This document shows positions 1 to 5,574 of a DNA stretch of 7,735 nt, piece after piece. A program made the position numbers and the translations under genes. Every line of letters begins with the position of its first letter. Positions within the stretch are counted from its first letter, which is position 1. The stretch comes from an uncultured Chloroflexota bacterium. GTDB taxonomy: Bacteria > Chloroflexota > Anaerolineae > Aggregatilineales > Phototrophicaceae. The stretch is taken from the NCBI GenBank assembly GCA_937870805.1, contig CALMZT010000461.1, positions 1 to 7,735 of the forward strand, given 5' to 3'. The notes under the pieces were generated by a model. That model worked only from the letters and a program-made list of their open reading frames with translations, did no database searches and was not told the origin of the DNA.

Positions 1-717
1 CCCGGTCTGGAAACGCGGTCGCACGCCGAATGGCTCAACCGCATCCGTGACTGGAAAGAAGACTCCAGCGAGCGCGACATCATCAATCGTACCGACGCGG
101 GCGAGAAACTGCTCAGCGCGCAGGTGCTCAACGATCTCTGGCGCTGCACGGGCGGCAACGCGATTACCGTGACCGACGTTGGACAGCACCAGATGATCGA
201 AGCGCAGTATTACCCGCACCGCCGACCGCACACGCTCATCACGAGCGGCGGCTTGGGCACGATGGGCTTCGCGCTGCCCGCCGCGATTGGCGCGAAATTC
301 GGACAGCCGAATGAAGAAGTCTGGGCAATCGCGGGCGACGGCGGTTTCCAGATGACCCAGGCGGAACTGGCGACCGCGCAGCAGGAAAACGTCGACCTCA
401 ACATCGCCATCATCAACAACGGCTATCTCGGCATGGTGCGCCAGTGGCAGGAGTTCTTCTACGAAGAACGTTATCATGCCACGCCCATGTTCAATCCCGA
501 TTTCGTCAAGCTGGCGGATGCGTATGGAATCCCGGCGATGCGCGTGACCAGCCGCGATCAGGTCGAAGAGTCGGTCGAGTTCGCGCGCAGCGTTAAGGGT
601 CCGGCGCTGGTGGAGTACGTGGTCGAGAAGGAAGAAATCGTGTATCCCATGGTTCCGGCAGGCGCGGATTTGCACAACATGATCCGGCGTCCGAAGGCAG
701 GGGAGGAGCAGCGCTGA
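1..717 (+). CDS. ilvB: Acetolactate synthase large (catalytic) subunit, C-terminal part, 5'-truncated by window edge
   Basis: The reading frame is open from the first base, so the true start lies upstream. The 238 residues present are roughly the last 40% of a protein that is usually about 560-600 residues long. The enzyme is ThDP-dependent and condenses two pyruvates to acetolactate, or pyruvate with 2-ketobutyrate to acetohydroxybutyrate: the first common step to valine, leucine and isoleucine. The C-terminal ThDP-binding domain is plain. A GDG motif at window codons 112-114 (334-342) is followed by NN at codons 139-140 (415-420), the usual Mg-ThDP signature. It is followed by GMVRQWQ, whose Trp (codon 149, 445-447) matches the conserved Trp known from herbicide-resistance sites of plant enzymes. 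A GTG at 124 is inside the gene and is not a start. The stop overlaps the ilvN start codon by one base, which suggests translational coupling and fits the holoenzyme pairing of the two subunits. Confidence 0.96.
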   Translation, partial: PGLETRSHAEWLNRIRDWKEDSSERDIINRTDAGEKLLSAQVLNDLWRCTGGNAITVTDVGQHQMIEAQYYPHRRPHTLITSGGLGTMGFALPAAIGAKFGQPNEEVWAIAGDGGFQMTQAELATAQQENVDLNIAIINNGYLGMVRQWQEFFYEERYHATPMFNPDFVKLADAYGIPAMRVTSRDQVEESVEFARSVKGPALVEYVVEKEEIVYPMVPAGADLHNMIRRPKAGEEQR

Positions 718-1301
718 TGGAAGCCCCACAAACGCTCAAAAAGCACATTCTGTGCGCGCTGGTCGAAAACAAGCCCGGTGTCCTGAACCGGGTCGCCAGC
801 CTCTTCCGACGCCGCAACTTCAACATCGAGAGCCTGACCGTGGGACGCACGCACCGCCCGTATCTCTCGCGCATGACCATTACGGTCGACTCGGCGCGCA
901 TGAACCCGCAGCGCGTGGCGACGAACCTGTTCAAGCTCATCAACGTAGTCGACGTGGCGGTGGTTTCCGAGCAGCCACACGTCAGTCGCGATCTCGCGCT
1001 GATTAAGGTGCGCGCCAACGACGCGGACTCGCGGAACCAACTGACGCTGATCTGCGAGCGCTACCCGGCGCGCATTGTCGATATCGGTCCCGAAGTCGCC
1101 ATTCTGGAAATTGTCGGGCAGGAAGATCACGTCGAGGAGTTTATTCAGGCGGTCGCCCCGCTCGGCATTGTCGAGATGGTGCGAACGGGCGTGGTCGCGC
1201 TCGGTCGCGGCACGCGCATCCTCGACTCCAGCTATCAGCCGGTTCGCCCGGCGACGGTCAACGGCAACGGCAACAATCAGTGGGGGCAGTACAGCGTGTA
1301 A
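717..1301 (+). CDS. ilvN: Acetolactate synthase small (regulatory) subunit
   Basis: The 194-residue protein carries an N-terminal ACT domain (about residues 10-82) and the C-terminal acetolactate synthase small-subunit domain (about 88-165). It binds the large subunit, raises its activity and normally confers feedback inhibition by valine. N18, G21 and N36 (in ENKPGVL and FNIESL) align with N11, G14 and N29 of E. coli IlvH, residues of the valine site region, so valine feedback is plausible. The ATG at 717 overlaps the ilvB stop and is preceded by a strong purine-rich Shine-Dalgarno stretch (GGGGAGGAG, 700-708). The protein is longer than the usual 160-175 residues because of a polar tail of about 28 residues after the conserved VVALGRG, rich in Asn and Gly near its end. 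I see no domain in the tail. The gene is followed by a 224-bp structured gap before ilvC. Confidence 0.96.
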   Translation: MEAPQTLKKHILCALVENKPGVLNRVASLFRRRNFNIESLTVGRTHRPYLSRMTITVDSARMNPQRVATNLFKLINVVDVAVVSEQPHVSRDLALIKVRANDADSRNQLTLICERYPARIVDIGPEVAILEIVGQEDHVEEFIQAVAPLGIVEMVRTGVVALGRGTRILDSSYQPVRPATVNGNGNNQWGQYSV

Positions 1302-1331
1302 CAACCCCTCACCCCTAGCCCCCGCGCGGGT

Positions 1332-1350
1332 TTCCCGCCAGAGGCGGGAA
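1332..1350 (+). other. Perfect hairpin, 8-bp stem with AGA loop
   Basis: TTCCCGCC (1332-1339) pairs perfectly with GGCGGGAA (1343-1350) across a 3-base loop. It lies 30 bases after the ilvN stop. It is preceded by a 10-base palindrome CCCGCGCGGG (1321-1330). There is no T run after it, so it is not a convincing intrinsic terminator. As RNA it could protect the ilvN 3' end or slow polymerase, but that is inference. Confidence 0.7.
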
Positions 1351-1355
1351 CTTCA

Positions 1356-1374
1356 GTCGAGCCGAAGGCTCGAC
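1356..1374 (+). other. Perfect hairpin, 8-bp stem with GAA loop
   Basis: GTCGAGCC (1356-1363) pairs perfectly with GGCTCGAC (1367-1374) around a GAA loop. It follows the 1332-1350 hairpin after five bases, so the two form a tandem pair inside the repeat element. No T tract follows, which argues against a classical terminator. Confidence 0.7.
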
Positions 1375-1390
1375 CCCCTAAGCGCCCACG

Positions 1391-1447
1391 AGGAGGGAGG
1401 GGAGCACGCCAAGAGTTTTAAGCCCCTCCCTCTTTATGGGGGAGGGG
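1391..1447 (+). promoter_or_regulatory. Alternative hairpins sharing one strand, upstream of ilvC
   Basis: The tract 1423-1432 (CCCCTCCCTC) can pair with 1393-1402 (GAGGGAGGGG): ten perfect pairs, extendable by a G-U and an A-U, with a loop of about 20 bases. Part of the same tract (1423-1430) can instead pair with 1440-1447 (GGGAGGGG): eight pairs and a 9-base loop. The two foldings exclude each other. Whether this regulates ilvC or is just repeat architecture cannot be told from sequence. Only TTT follows the downstream stem, so a terminator reading is weak. Confidence 0.35.
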
Positions 1448-1460
1448 TTTGGGGTGGGGG
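1438..1460 (+). other. G-quadruplex-forming motif upstream of ilvC
   Basis: Four consecutive G runs of 5, 4, 4 and 5 bases (1438-1442, 1444-1447, 1451-1454, 1456-1460) are separated by loops of 1, 3 and 1 bases. This fits the strict four-run quadruplex pattern, with short loops that are expected to be stabilising. It is on the coding strand and so would also form in ilvC leader RNA. It ends 65 bases before the ilvC start. It overlaps the right end of the repeat and the 3' arm of the 1423-1447 hairpin, so the two structures compete. Function is unproven. Confidence 0.6.
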
Positions 1461-1484
1461 CAAGAGTAATACTTTACCAAGTCT

Positions 1485-1501
1485 GGCGGCATGGCGCCGC
1501 C
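1485..1501 (+). other. Short GC hairpin just upstream of the ilvC ribosome binding site
   Basis: GGCGGC (1485-1490) can pair with GCCGCC (1496-1501) around a 5-base loop. It ends 9 bases before the GGAG (1511-1514) that I take as the ilvC Shine-Dalgarno. It leaves that site unpaired, so on its own it need not repress translation. The small size makes chance formation possible in GC-rich DNA. Confidence 0.3.
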
Positions 1502-1525
1502 CTTTGAAACGGAGAACACAGCTTC

Positions 1526-2536
1526 ATGGCAACCATGTACTACGACAACGACGCCGATCTCTCGCTGCTGGATGGCAAAACCATCGCCATCATCGGCTAC
1601 GGCAGCCAGGGACACGCGCACGCGCTCAACGCCCGCGACAGCGGCATGAAGGTCGTCGTTGGTCTTCACGCAGGCACCAAGAGCCGCCACAAAGCCGAAG
1701 CCGACGGCTTGCAGGTCTTTTCCGTAGACGAGGCGACGAAACAGGCGGATATCGTGATGATCCTGATTCACGACACGGTTCAAGCCCAGGTCTACGAAGA
1801 GTCCATCGCACCGAACCTGAAGCCGGGCGCGATGCTGATGTTCGCCCACGGCTTCAATATTCACTTCGGTGAAATCAAGCCGCCCGCAACCGTTGATGTA
1901 TCGATGGTCGCGCCGAAAGCGCCCGGTCATCGTGTCCGCGAAGTTTTTAAAGAAGGCGGGGGTACACCCGGACTCCTAGCTGTCTGGCAGGATGCATCTG
2001 GCACTGCCAAGCAGTTAGGACTGGCTTATGCCCGCGCGATTGGCTGCACCCGCGCCGGTGTGATTGAAACTACCTTCAAAGAGGAAACTGAAACTGACCT
2101 TTTTGGTGAGCAAACCATTCTGTGCGGCGGCGTGACCGGACTCATCCGCGCCGCTTTTGAAACGCTGGTGAAGGCCGGTTATCAACCGGAAGTCGCTTAC
2201 TTTGAGTGTATGCATGAACTCAAGCTGATTGTTGATCTACTATACGAAGGCGGCTTGAGCTATATGTGGTACAGCGTGAGCGATACAGCGGAATATGGCG
2301 GCTACAAAGTTGGCGATCATATTGAGGGTATGGTAAAGGAAGACCTCGCTGGTGTGCTGAGAGAGATTCAAGATGGCACATTTGCGAACGAATGGGTTGC
2401 TGAAAACAAAAATGGGCGCCCGAACTTTGCACCCCGTCGCAAAGCTGAGCACAGTCTGCTGATTGAAGAAGTCGGCGCACAATTGCGCGATATGATGCCC
2501 TTCCTGAAAGCGAAGCATATCAAACAGCAAGACTAG
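1526..2536 (+). CDS. ilvC: Ketol-acid reductoisomerase, class I (short form)
   Basis: The enzyme isomerises and reduces 2-acetolactate and 2-aceto-2-hydroxybutyrate to the dihydroxy acids of valine/leucine and isoleucine synthesis, using NAD(P)H and Mg. The 336-residue length is normal for the short class I form. The N-terminal Rossmann domain has GYGSQG (24-29). His108 lies in FAHGFNIHFG. The C-terminal knotted domain has the metal ligands D191 and E195 (DLFGE), E227 and E231 (ECMHEL), and substrate-binding S252 (SVSDTAEYGG). The cofactor loop GLHAGTKSRHKA (46-57) keeps hydroxyl residues T51 and S53, which favours NADPH, but has His48 where Arg is common. The ATG at 1526 follows GGAG (1511-1514) by 11 bases. 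The gene's base composition changes midway: a hand count gives about 60% GC over 1561-1860 and about 51% over 2041-2400. One base separates its stop from the next ATG. Confidence 0.97.
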   Translation: MATMYYDNDADLSLLDGKTIAIIGYGSQGHAHALNARDSGMKVVVGLHAGTKSRHKAEADGLQVFSVDEATKQADIVMILIHDTVQAQVYEESIAPNLKPGAMLMFAHGFNIHFGEIKPPATVDVSMVAPKAPGHRVREVFKEGGGTPGLLAVWQDASGTAKQLGLAYARAIGCTRAGVIETTFKEETETDLFGEQTILCGGVTGLIRAAFETLVKAGYQPEVAYFECMHELKLIVDLLYEGGLSYMWYSVSDTAEYGGYKVGDHIEGMVKEDLAGVLREIQDGTFANEWVAENKNGRPNFAPRRKAEHSLLIEEVGAQLRDMMPFLKAKHIKQQD

Positions 2537-2537
2537 T

Positions 2538-3053
2538 ATGGTTGATGTTCGTGTTCTCACGACACCAGATGCACAAAACTTTCAGGCGATTCGGCTGCGC
2601 GCGTTGAAAGAGCATCCAGAGGCTTTTGGAGCTTCTTATGAAGAAGAAGCTGAGATGCCATTGGAGAAGATGACGCAGTGGTTACAGTCGTCTGAAGGTT
2701 CAATCTTTGGGGCATTTGACGAGGGAACGCTGGTTGGCATCGTCAGCCTGCAACGTTCGCCTCGTCAGAAAACCCGCCACCGCGCGATGATTAACGCGAT
2801 GTATGTTGCACCTGAGGCTCGTGGCAAAGGTGCAGGACAAGCCCTGATGGATGCGGCGCTCAACGATGCACATACATTCGAGGAACTTGATGACGTGGTA
2901 CTTGCGGTCACTGTAGGTAACGATGCAGCACGACACTTGTATCTCAAAGCGGGTTTTGTGCCGTACAGCATCGATCCGCGTTATATCAGCGTTGATAACC
3001 AATACTTCGATATTGAGTGGATGATCTTGAGGATAGCCGATCATGGACGATGA
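2538..3053 (+). CDS. GNAT-family N-acetyltransferase, substrate unknown
   Basis: This 171-residue protein has the GNAT acetyl-CoA-binding fold signatures. Motif A runs from MYVAPEARGKGAG, with the pyrophosphate-binding RGKGAG at residues 95-100. Motif B appears as NDAARHLYLKAGF (128-140). The N-terminal RLRALKEHPEAFGASYEEE region (19-37) is common in small GNAT enzymes that acetylate amines of small molecules or protein N-termini. I see no signal peptide or membrane segment, so it should be cytosolic. The ATG at 2538 comes one base after the ilvC stop, with no good Shine-Dalgarno of its own, so it probably depends on ribosomes finishing ilvC. It is not a known step of branched-chain amino acid synthesis. 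Its position may reflect simple co-transcription or an uncharacterised role such as acetylating an amino acid or pathway by-product. The family call is firm; no substrate can be assigned. Confidence 0.88.
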   Translation: MVDVRVLTTPDAQNFQAIRLRALKEHPEAFGASYEEEAEMPLEKMTQWLQSSEGSIFGAFDEGTLVGIVSLQRSPRQKTRHRAMINAMYVAPEARGKGAGQALMDAALNDAHTFEELDDVVLAVTVGNDAARHLYLKAGFVPYSIDPRYISVDNQYFDIEWMILRIADHGR

Positions 3054-3156
3054 AGCCGGCGTAGGGGCAAAAGGGGGTGATTCTCTTGGCAGACGACAGC
3101 CTTAGTGAGCTTAGTTTCTCGCATCGCATGTTTAATCAAGAAAGGATCACCCTAAA

Positions 3157-4770
3157 ATGTCAGTCGTAGATCACAATCTGGTCAGAATTTTCGATACCAC
3201 CCTGCGCGATGGGGAACAAAGTCCCGGCGCAACCCTGAGCAGCGCGGAAAAACTGGAAATCGCGCGGCAGTTAGCACAGTTGGGCGTAGACATTATCGAG
3301 GCAGGCTTTCCGGCGGCATCACCTGACGATTTAGCAGCGGTGCAGCGGGTGGCAAGTGAAGTCGGGACACAAAACGGTCCCATCATCGCAGGGTTGGCGC
3401 GTGCGGTTGAAAAGGATATTCTCACCTGTTGGGAAGGTGTTAAGCTGGCTGCTAAGCCGCGTATTCATACCTTCCTCGGCACGTCCGATATTCACCTGAA
3501 ATATCAAACCGGAATTACACGCGAGAAGGCGCTGGAAGTCATTCGGCAATCCGTAACACTGGCACGTAGCCTGTGTGAAGATGTGGAATTCAGTCCGATG
3601 GATGCCGGACGCACTGACCCCAAGTTCCTGATTGAAGTATGCGCGATAGCCGTCGAATGTGGCGCTACGACGTTGAATATCCCCGATACGGTGGGTTACG
3701 TCATGCCGCAGGAATGGGGCGAACTAATTGCAAATTTGATCGCTGAGACGCCGGGCGCGGGTCCGGGCAGCAATGTGATCTGGTCGGTACACTGCCATAA
3801 CGATTTAGGGCTGGCGACAGCGAATACACTGGCAGGAGTGGTGGCTGGGGCGCGGCAGGTCGAAGTCACGATCAACGGCATTGGCGAACGCGCGGGCAAC
3901 ACCAGCCTGGAAGAAGCGGTAATGGCAATCCAGACGCGCCCACAGTTCTATAAGCTGCGCACCAATATCAACACGCGCGAAATCATGAAGACCAGTCGCA
4001 TGGTCAGCAACTACACGGGAATGCACGTCCAGCCGAATAAGGCGATTGTTGGTGCAAACGCTTTCGCTCATGAAGCAGGCATTCATCAGGATGGCATGCT
4101 AAAAAACTCATCAACCTATGAAATCATGACACCGGAAACGGTTGGTGTCACACAGAGCAAGTTGGTGCTTGGCAAACACAGCGGACGCCACGCGCTGAAG
4201 GTACGCCTGCAAGAGCTAGGATATAACATCGAAGGGGATGCGCTGAATCAGGTGTTTGCGCGCTTCAAAGATCTCGCTGATTCTAAAAAGACGGTGACGG
4301 ATGCCGATCTGCAAGCTCTCATTGCCGACGAGTTTCACGGACCGGAAGAAATCTTCACGCTGGAAGATATTCAGGTGGTGTGCGGCACAATGGGAATGCC
4401 GACGGCGACGGTGAAGATGCGCAATGCTGAAGGCGAAACTGTCATTCATGCGGCAGTGGGCGTTGGTCCTGTGGATGCGTGCTATCGTGCAGTTGATGGT
4501 GTGGTGAAAGCACCAAACACACTCATTGAGTACAGCGTTCACAGCGTCACTGAAGGCATCAGCGCGCTCGGCGAAGTCACGGTACGCATTGAAGCGCCGG
4601 GCGGAGCACGTTCGTTTGGCGGTTATGGCGCTGACAGTGACATCATCGTCGCTAGCGTCAAAGCCTATCTCGCTGCGTTGAACCGCATGGTCGCCGCGAT
4701 GGGTATCGGACGCGCGCCGGAAGGTGAAGCCGCGACAGTCAATGTCAGCGGTGAAAAGGCGACGGAGTGA
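3157..4770 (+). CDS. leuA: 2-isopropylmalate synthase, long form with regulatory domain
   Basis: The enzyme condenses 2-ketoisovalerate with acetyl-CoA to 2-isopropylmalate, the committed step of leucine synthesis. The DRE-TIM catalytic barrel opens with FDTTLRDGEQSPGA, where R17 and D18 are catalytic and metal-binding. HCHND supplies H212 and H214, and GERAGN supplies N248, completing the divalent metal site. The tail from about residue 390 is the LeuA dimerisation/allosteric domain, with the glycine-rich RSFGGYGADSD segment near its end, so leucine feedback inhibition is expected. The 537-residue length is slightly above the usual 510-525 of the type-1 enzyme because of a short polar C-terminal extension. 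The ATG at 3157 is chosen because the family homology starts at once and AGGA (3143-3146) lies 10 bases upstream. A 103-bp gap separates it from the GNAT gene. The next gene's Shine-Dalgarno overlaps its stop codon. Confidence 0.97.
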   Translation: MSVVDHNLVRIFDTTLRDGEQSPGATLSSAEKLEIARQLAQLGVDIIEAGFPAASPDDLAAVQRVASEVGTQNGPIIAGLARAVEKDILTCWEGVKLAAKPRIHTFLGTSDIHLKYQTGITREKALEVIRQSVTLARSLCEDVEFSPMDAGRTDPKFLIEVCAIAVECGATTLNIPDTVGYVMPQEWGELIANLIAETPGAGPGSNVIWSVHCHNDLGLATANTLAGVVAGARQVEVTINGIGERAGNTSLEEAVMAIQTRPQFYKLRTNINTREIMKTSRMVSNYTGMHVQPNKAIVGANAFAHEAGIHQDGMLKNSSTYEIMTPETVGVTQSKLVLGKHSGRHALKVRLQELGYNIEGDALNQVFARFKDLADSKKTVTDADLQALIADEFHGPEEIFTLEDIQVVCGTMGMPTATVKMRNAEGETVIHAAVGVGPVDACYRAVDGVVKAPNTLIEYSVHSVTEGISALGEVTVRIEAPGGARSFGGYGADSDIIVASVKAYLAALNRMVAAMGIGRAPEGEAATVNVSGEKATE

Positions 4771-4779
4771 GGTTTATGA

Positions 4780-5541
4780 ATGAGTGACATAAAAGCGGCT
4801 GTGCAGCAGCAGTTCGGCAACGTTGCTGCACAGTACAGGAGGAGCACAGTTCACGCCAGCGGTGAAGATTTAACGCGCATGGTACAAATCGCTGGTTTGA
4901 ATGGCACAGAGTATGTGCTGGATGCGGGCTGCGGCGCGGGACATACTGCGTTAGCCTTTGCACCGCATGTATCGCAAGTCATCGCATATGATTTAACTCC
5001 TTCGATGCTGGAACAGGTTGAACGACTGGCGAATGAACGTGGCATTCCAAACGTGGTCACACGCAGAGGAGATGTCGAAAATCTGCCTTTTGAGGATCAA
5101 ACATTTGACCTTGTAGTGTCGCGTTACAGCGCGCATCATTGGGCAAATCCTGTGACAGCGCTGCGTGAATTCAAGCGCGTTCTTAAGCCAAATGGACAAT
5201 TCATCCTCAGTGATATTGTGGCATTTGAAACGCCGCTGCTGGATACGTTTTTACAGGCTATTGAGTTGATACGTGATCCGTCGCATGTACGCGATCACAG
5301 TGTCAAACAATGGCTAGAGATGCTGCATGAAGTTGGTTTCAATGTAGAAGTGAATTTTGAATGGATGCTGCCGCTGAACTTTGACGCATGGGTGATACGC
5401 ATGGCAACACCTATGCTAAACGTGACCATGCTGAAGGCGTTGTTTGATGGTGCGCCAGCAGAAGTACGCAGCGCTATGGATGTGCAGAGCGATTACACAT
5501 TCAGCATACCCGGTGCGTTGTTTCGCGGCACATTACAGTAA
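4780..5541 (+). CDS. Class I SAM-dependent methyltransferase (UbiE/YcgJ-like), substrate unknown
   Basis: This 253-residue protein has a Rossmann-type methyltransferase core. Motif I is VLDAGCGAGHTA (46-57). The acidic residue ending strand 2 is D71. GDVENLPF (97-104) contains the adenine-side Asp98. RYSAHHWANP (115-124) and RVLKPNGQFILSD (133-145) match the post-motif regions of the Methyltransf_11/UbiE group. The N-terminal QFGNVAAQYRRS resembles the FxxxAxxY start of YcgJ and UbiE-like proteins. No membrane segment is visible. The substrate cannot be told; a menaquinone or ubiquinone role is not supported by the neighbours. The start at 4780 is preferred because GAGG (4769-4772), overlapping the leuA stop, lies 7 bases upstream; an earlier ATG at 4776 opens only three codons. 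It sits between leuA and leuC in the same direction, so it is probably co-transcribed with the leucine genes. GC is low here (about 46% by hand count over 5281-5400). Confidence 0.87.
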   Translation: MSDIKAAVQQQFGNVAAQYRRSTVHASGEDLTRMVQIAGLNGTEYVLDAGCGAGHTALAFAPHVSQVIAYDLTPSMLEQVERLANERGIPNVVTRRGDVENLPFEDQTFDLVVSRYSAHHWANPVTALREFKRVLKPNGQFILSDIVAFETPLLDTFLQAIELIRDPSHVRDHSVKQWLEMLHEVGFNVEVNFEWMLPLNFDAWVIRMATPMLNVTMLKALFDGAPAEVRSAMDVQSDYTFSIPGALFRGTLQ

Positions 5542-5574
5542 ATCAGTTGGAAGAAAGATGGAGTTTGACATCAG

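Larger units (their letters stand above)
1305..1460. repeat. MITE/REP-like intergenic repeat element with imperfect inverted ends
   Basis: This fills most of the ilvN-ilvC gap. The left end reads CCCCTCACCCCTAGCCCC (1305-1322). The right end (1444-1460), read on the minus strand, is CCCCCACCCCAAACCCC, the same sequence with one base missing and two mismatches. Between the ends lie several hairpins, annotated separately, and a gggagggg/cccctccc/gggagggg set. Multi-hairpin elements with ends of this type are, from memory, scattered through genomes of Chloroflexota and some other phyla, which is why I call it a dispersed repeat. Only one copy is visible here, so multiplicity in the genome is inference. 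No transposase and no clear target-site duplication are visible. It lies in the transcribed strand between two genes of one pathway, so it would be in the leader of ilvC or in a polycistronic message. Confidence 0.6.

Noticed and set aside
124..126. GTG as a start codon for a short ilvB-like protein
   Set aside because: The same frame is open to the window edge and encodes family-consistent sequence before this codon, so it is an internal Val codon.
558..1304. 248-codon open frame on the minus strand opposite ilvB/ilvN
   Set aside because: It lies antisense to two well-supported genes, shows no recognisable domain, and its openness is explained by the strong codon bias of the high-GC sense genes.
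1423..1450. Intrinsic terminator between ilvN and ilvC
   Set aside because: The stem is good but only three T residues follow before a G-rich stretch, so it does not fit a rho-independent terminator.
1467..1472. TAATAC as a -10 promoter box for ilvC
   Set aside because: No acceptable -35 hexamer lies at 16-18 bases upstream, where the sequence is the G-rich repeat end. A single hexamer is not enough.
1075..1872. 265-codon + strand frame running from inside ilvN, through the repeat, into ilvC
   Set aside because: It is out of frame with both genes and passes through the repeat. Its product is Arg/Ser-rich low-complexity protein, as expected for a shifted frame of GC-rich DNA.
3086..3117. TTGGCA as a -35 box for a leuA promoter
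   Set aside because: No -10-like hexamer occurs at the right spacing; the best candidates match poorly.
3077..3169. Possible 30-residue leader peptide (GTG start) ahead of leuA, with five Leu codons
   Set aside because: The Leu codons are not consecutive enough for a classical attenuator (only one LL pair). The frame runs past the leuA start and no terminator hairpin follows it.
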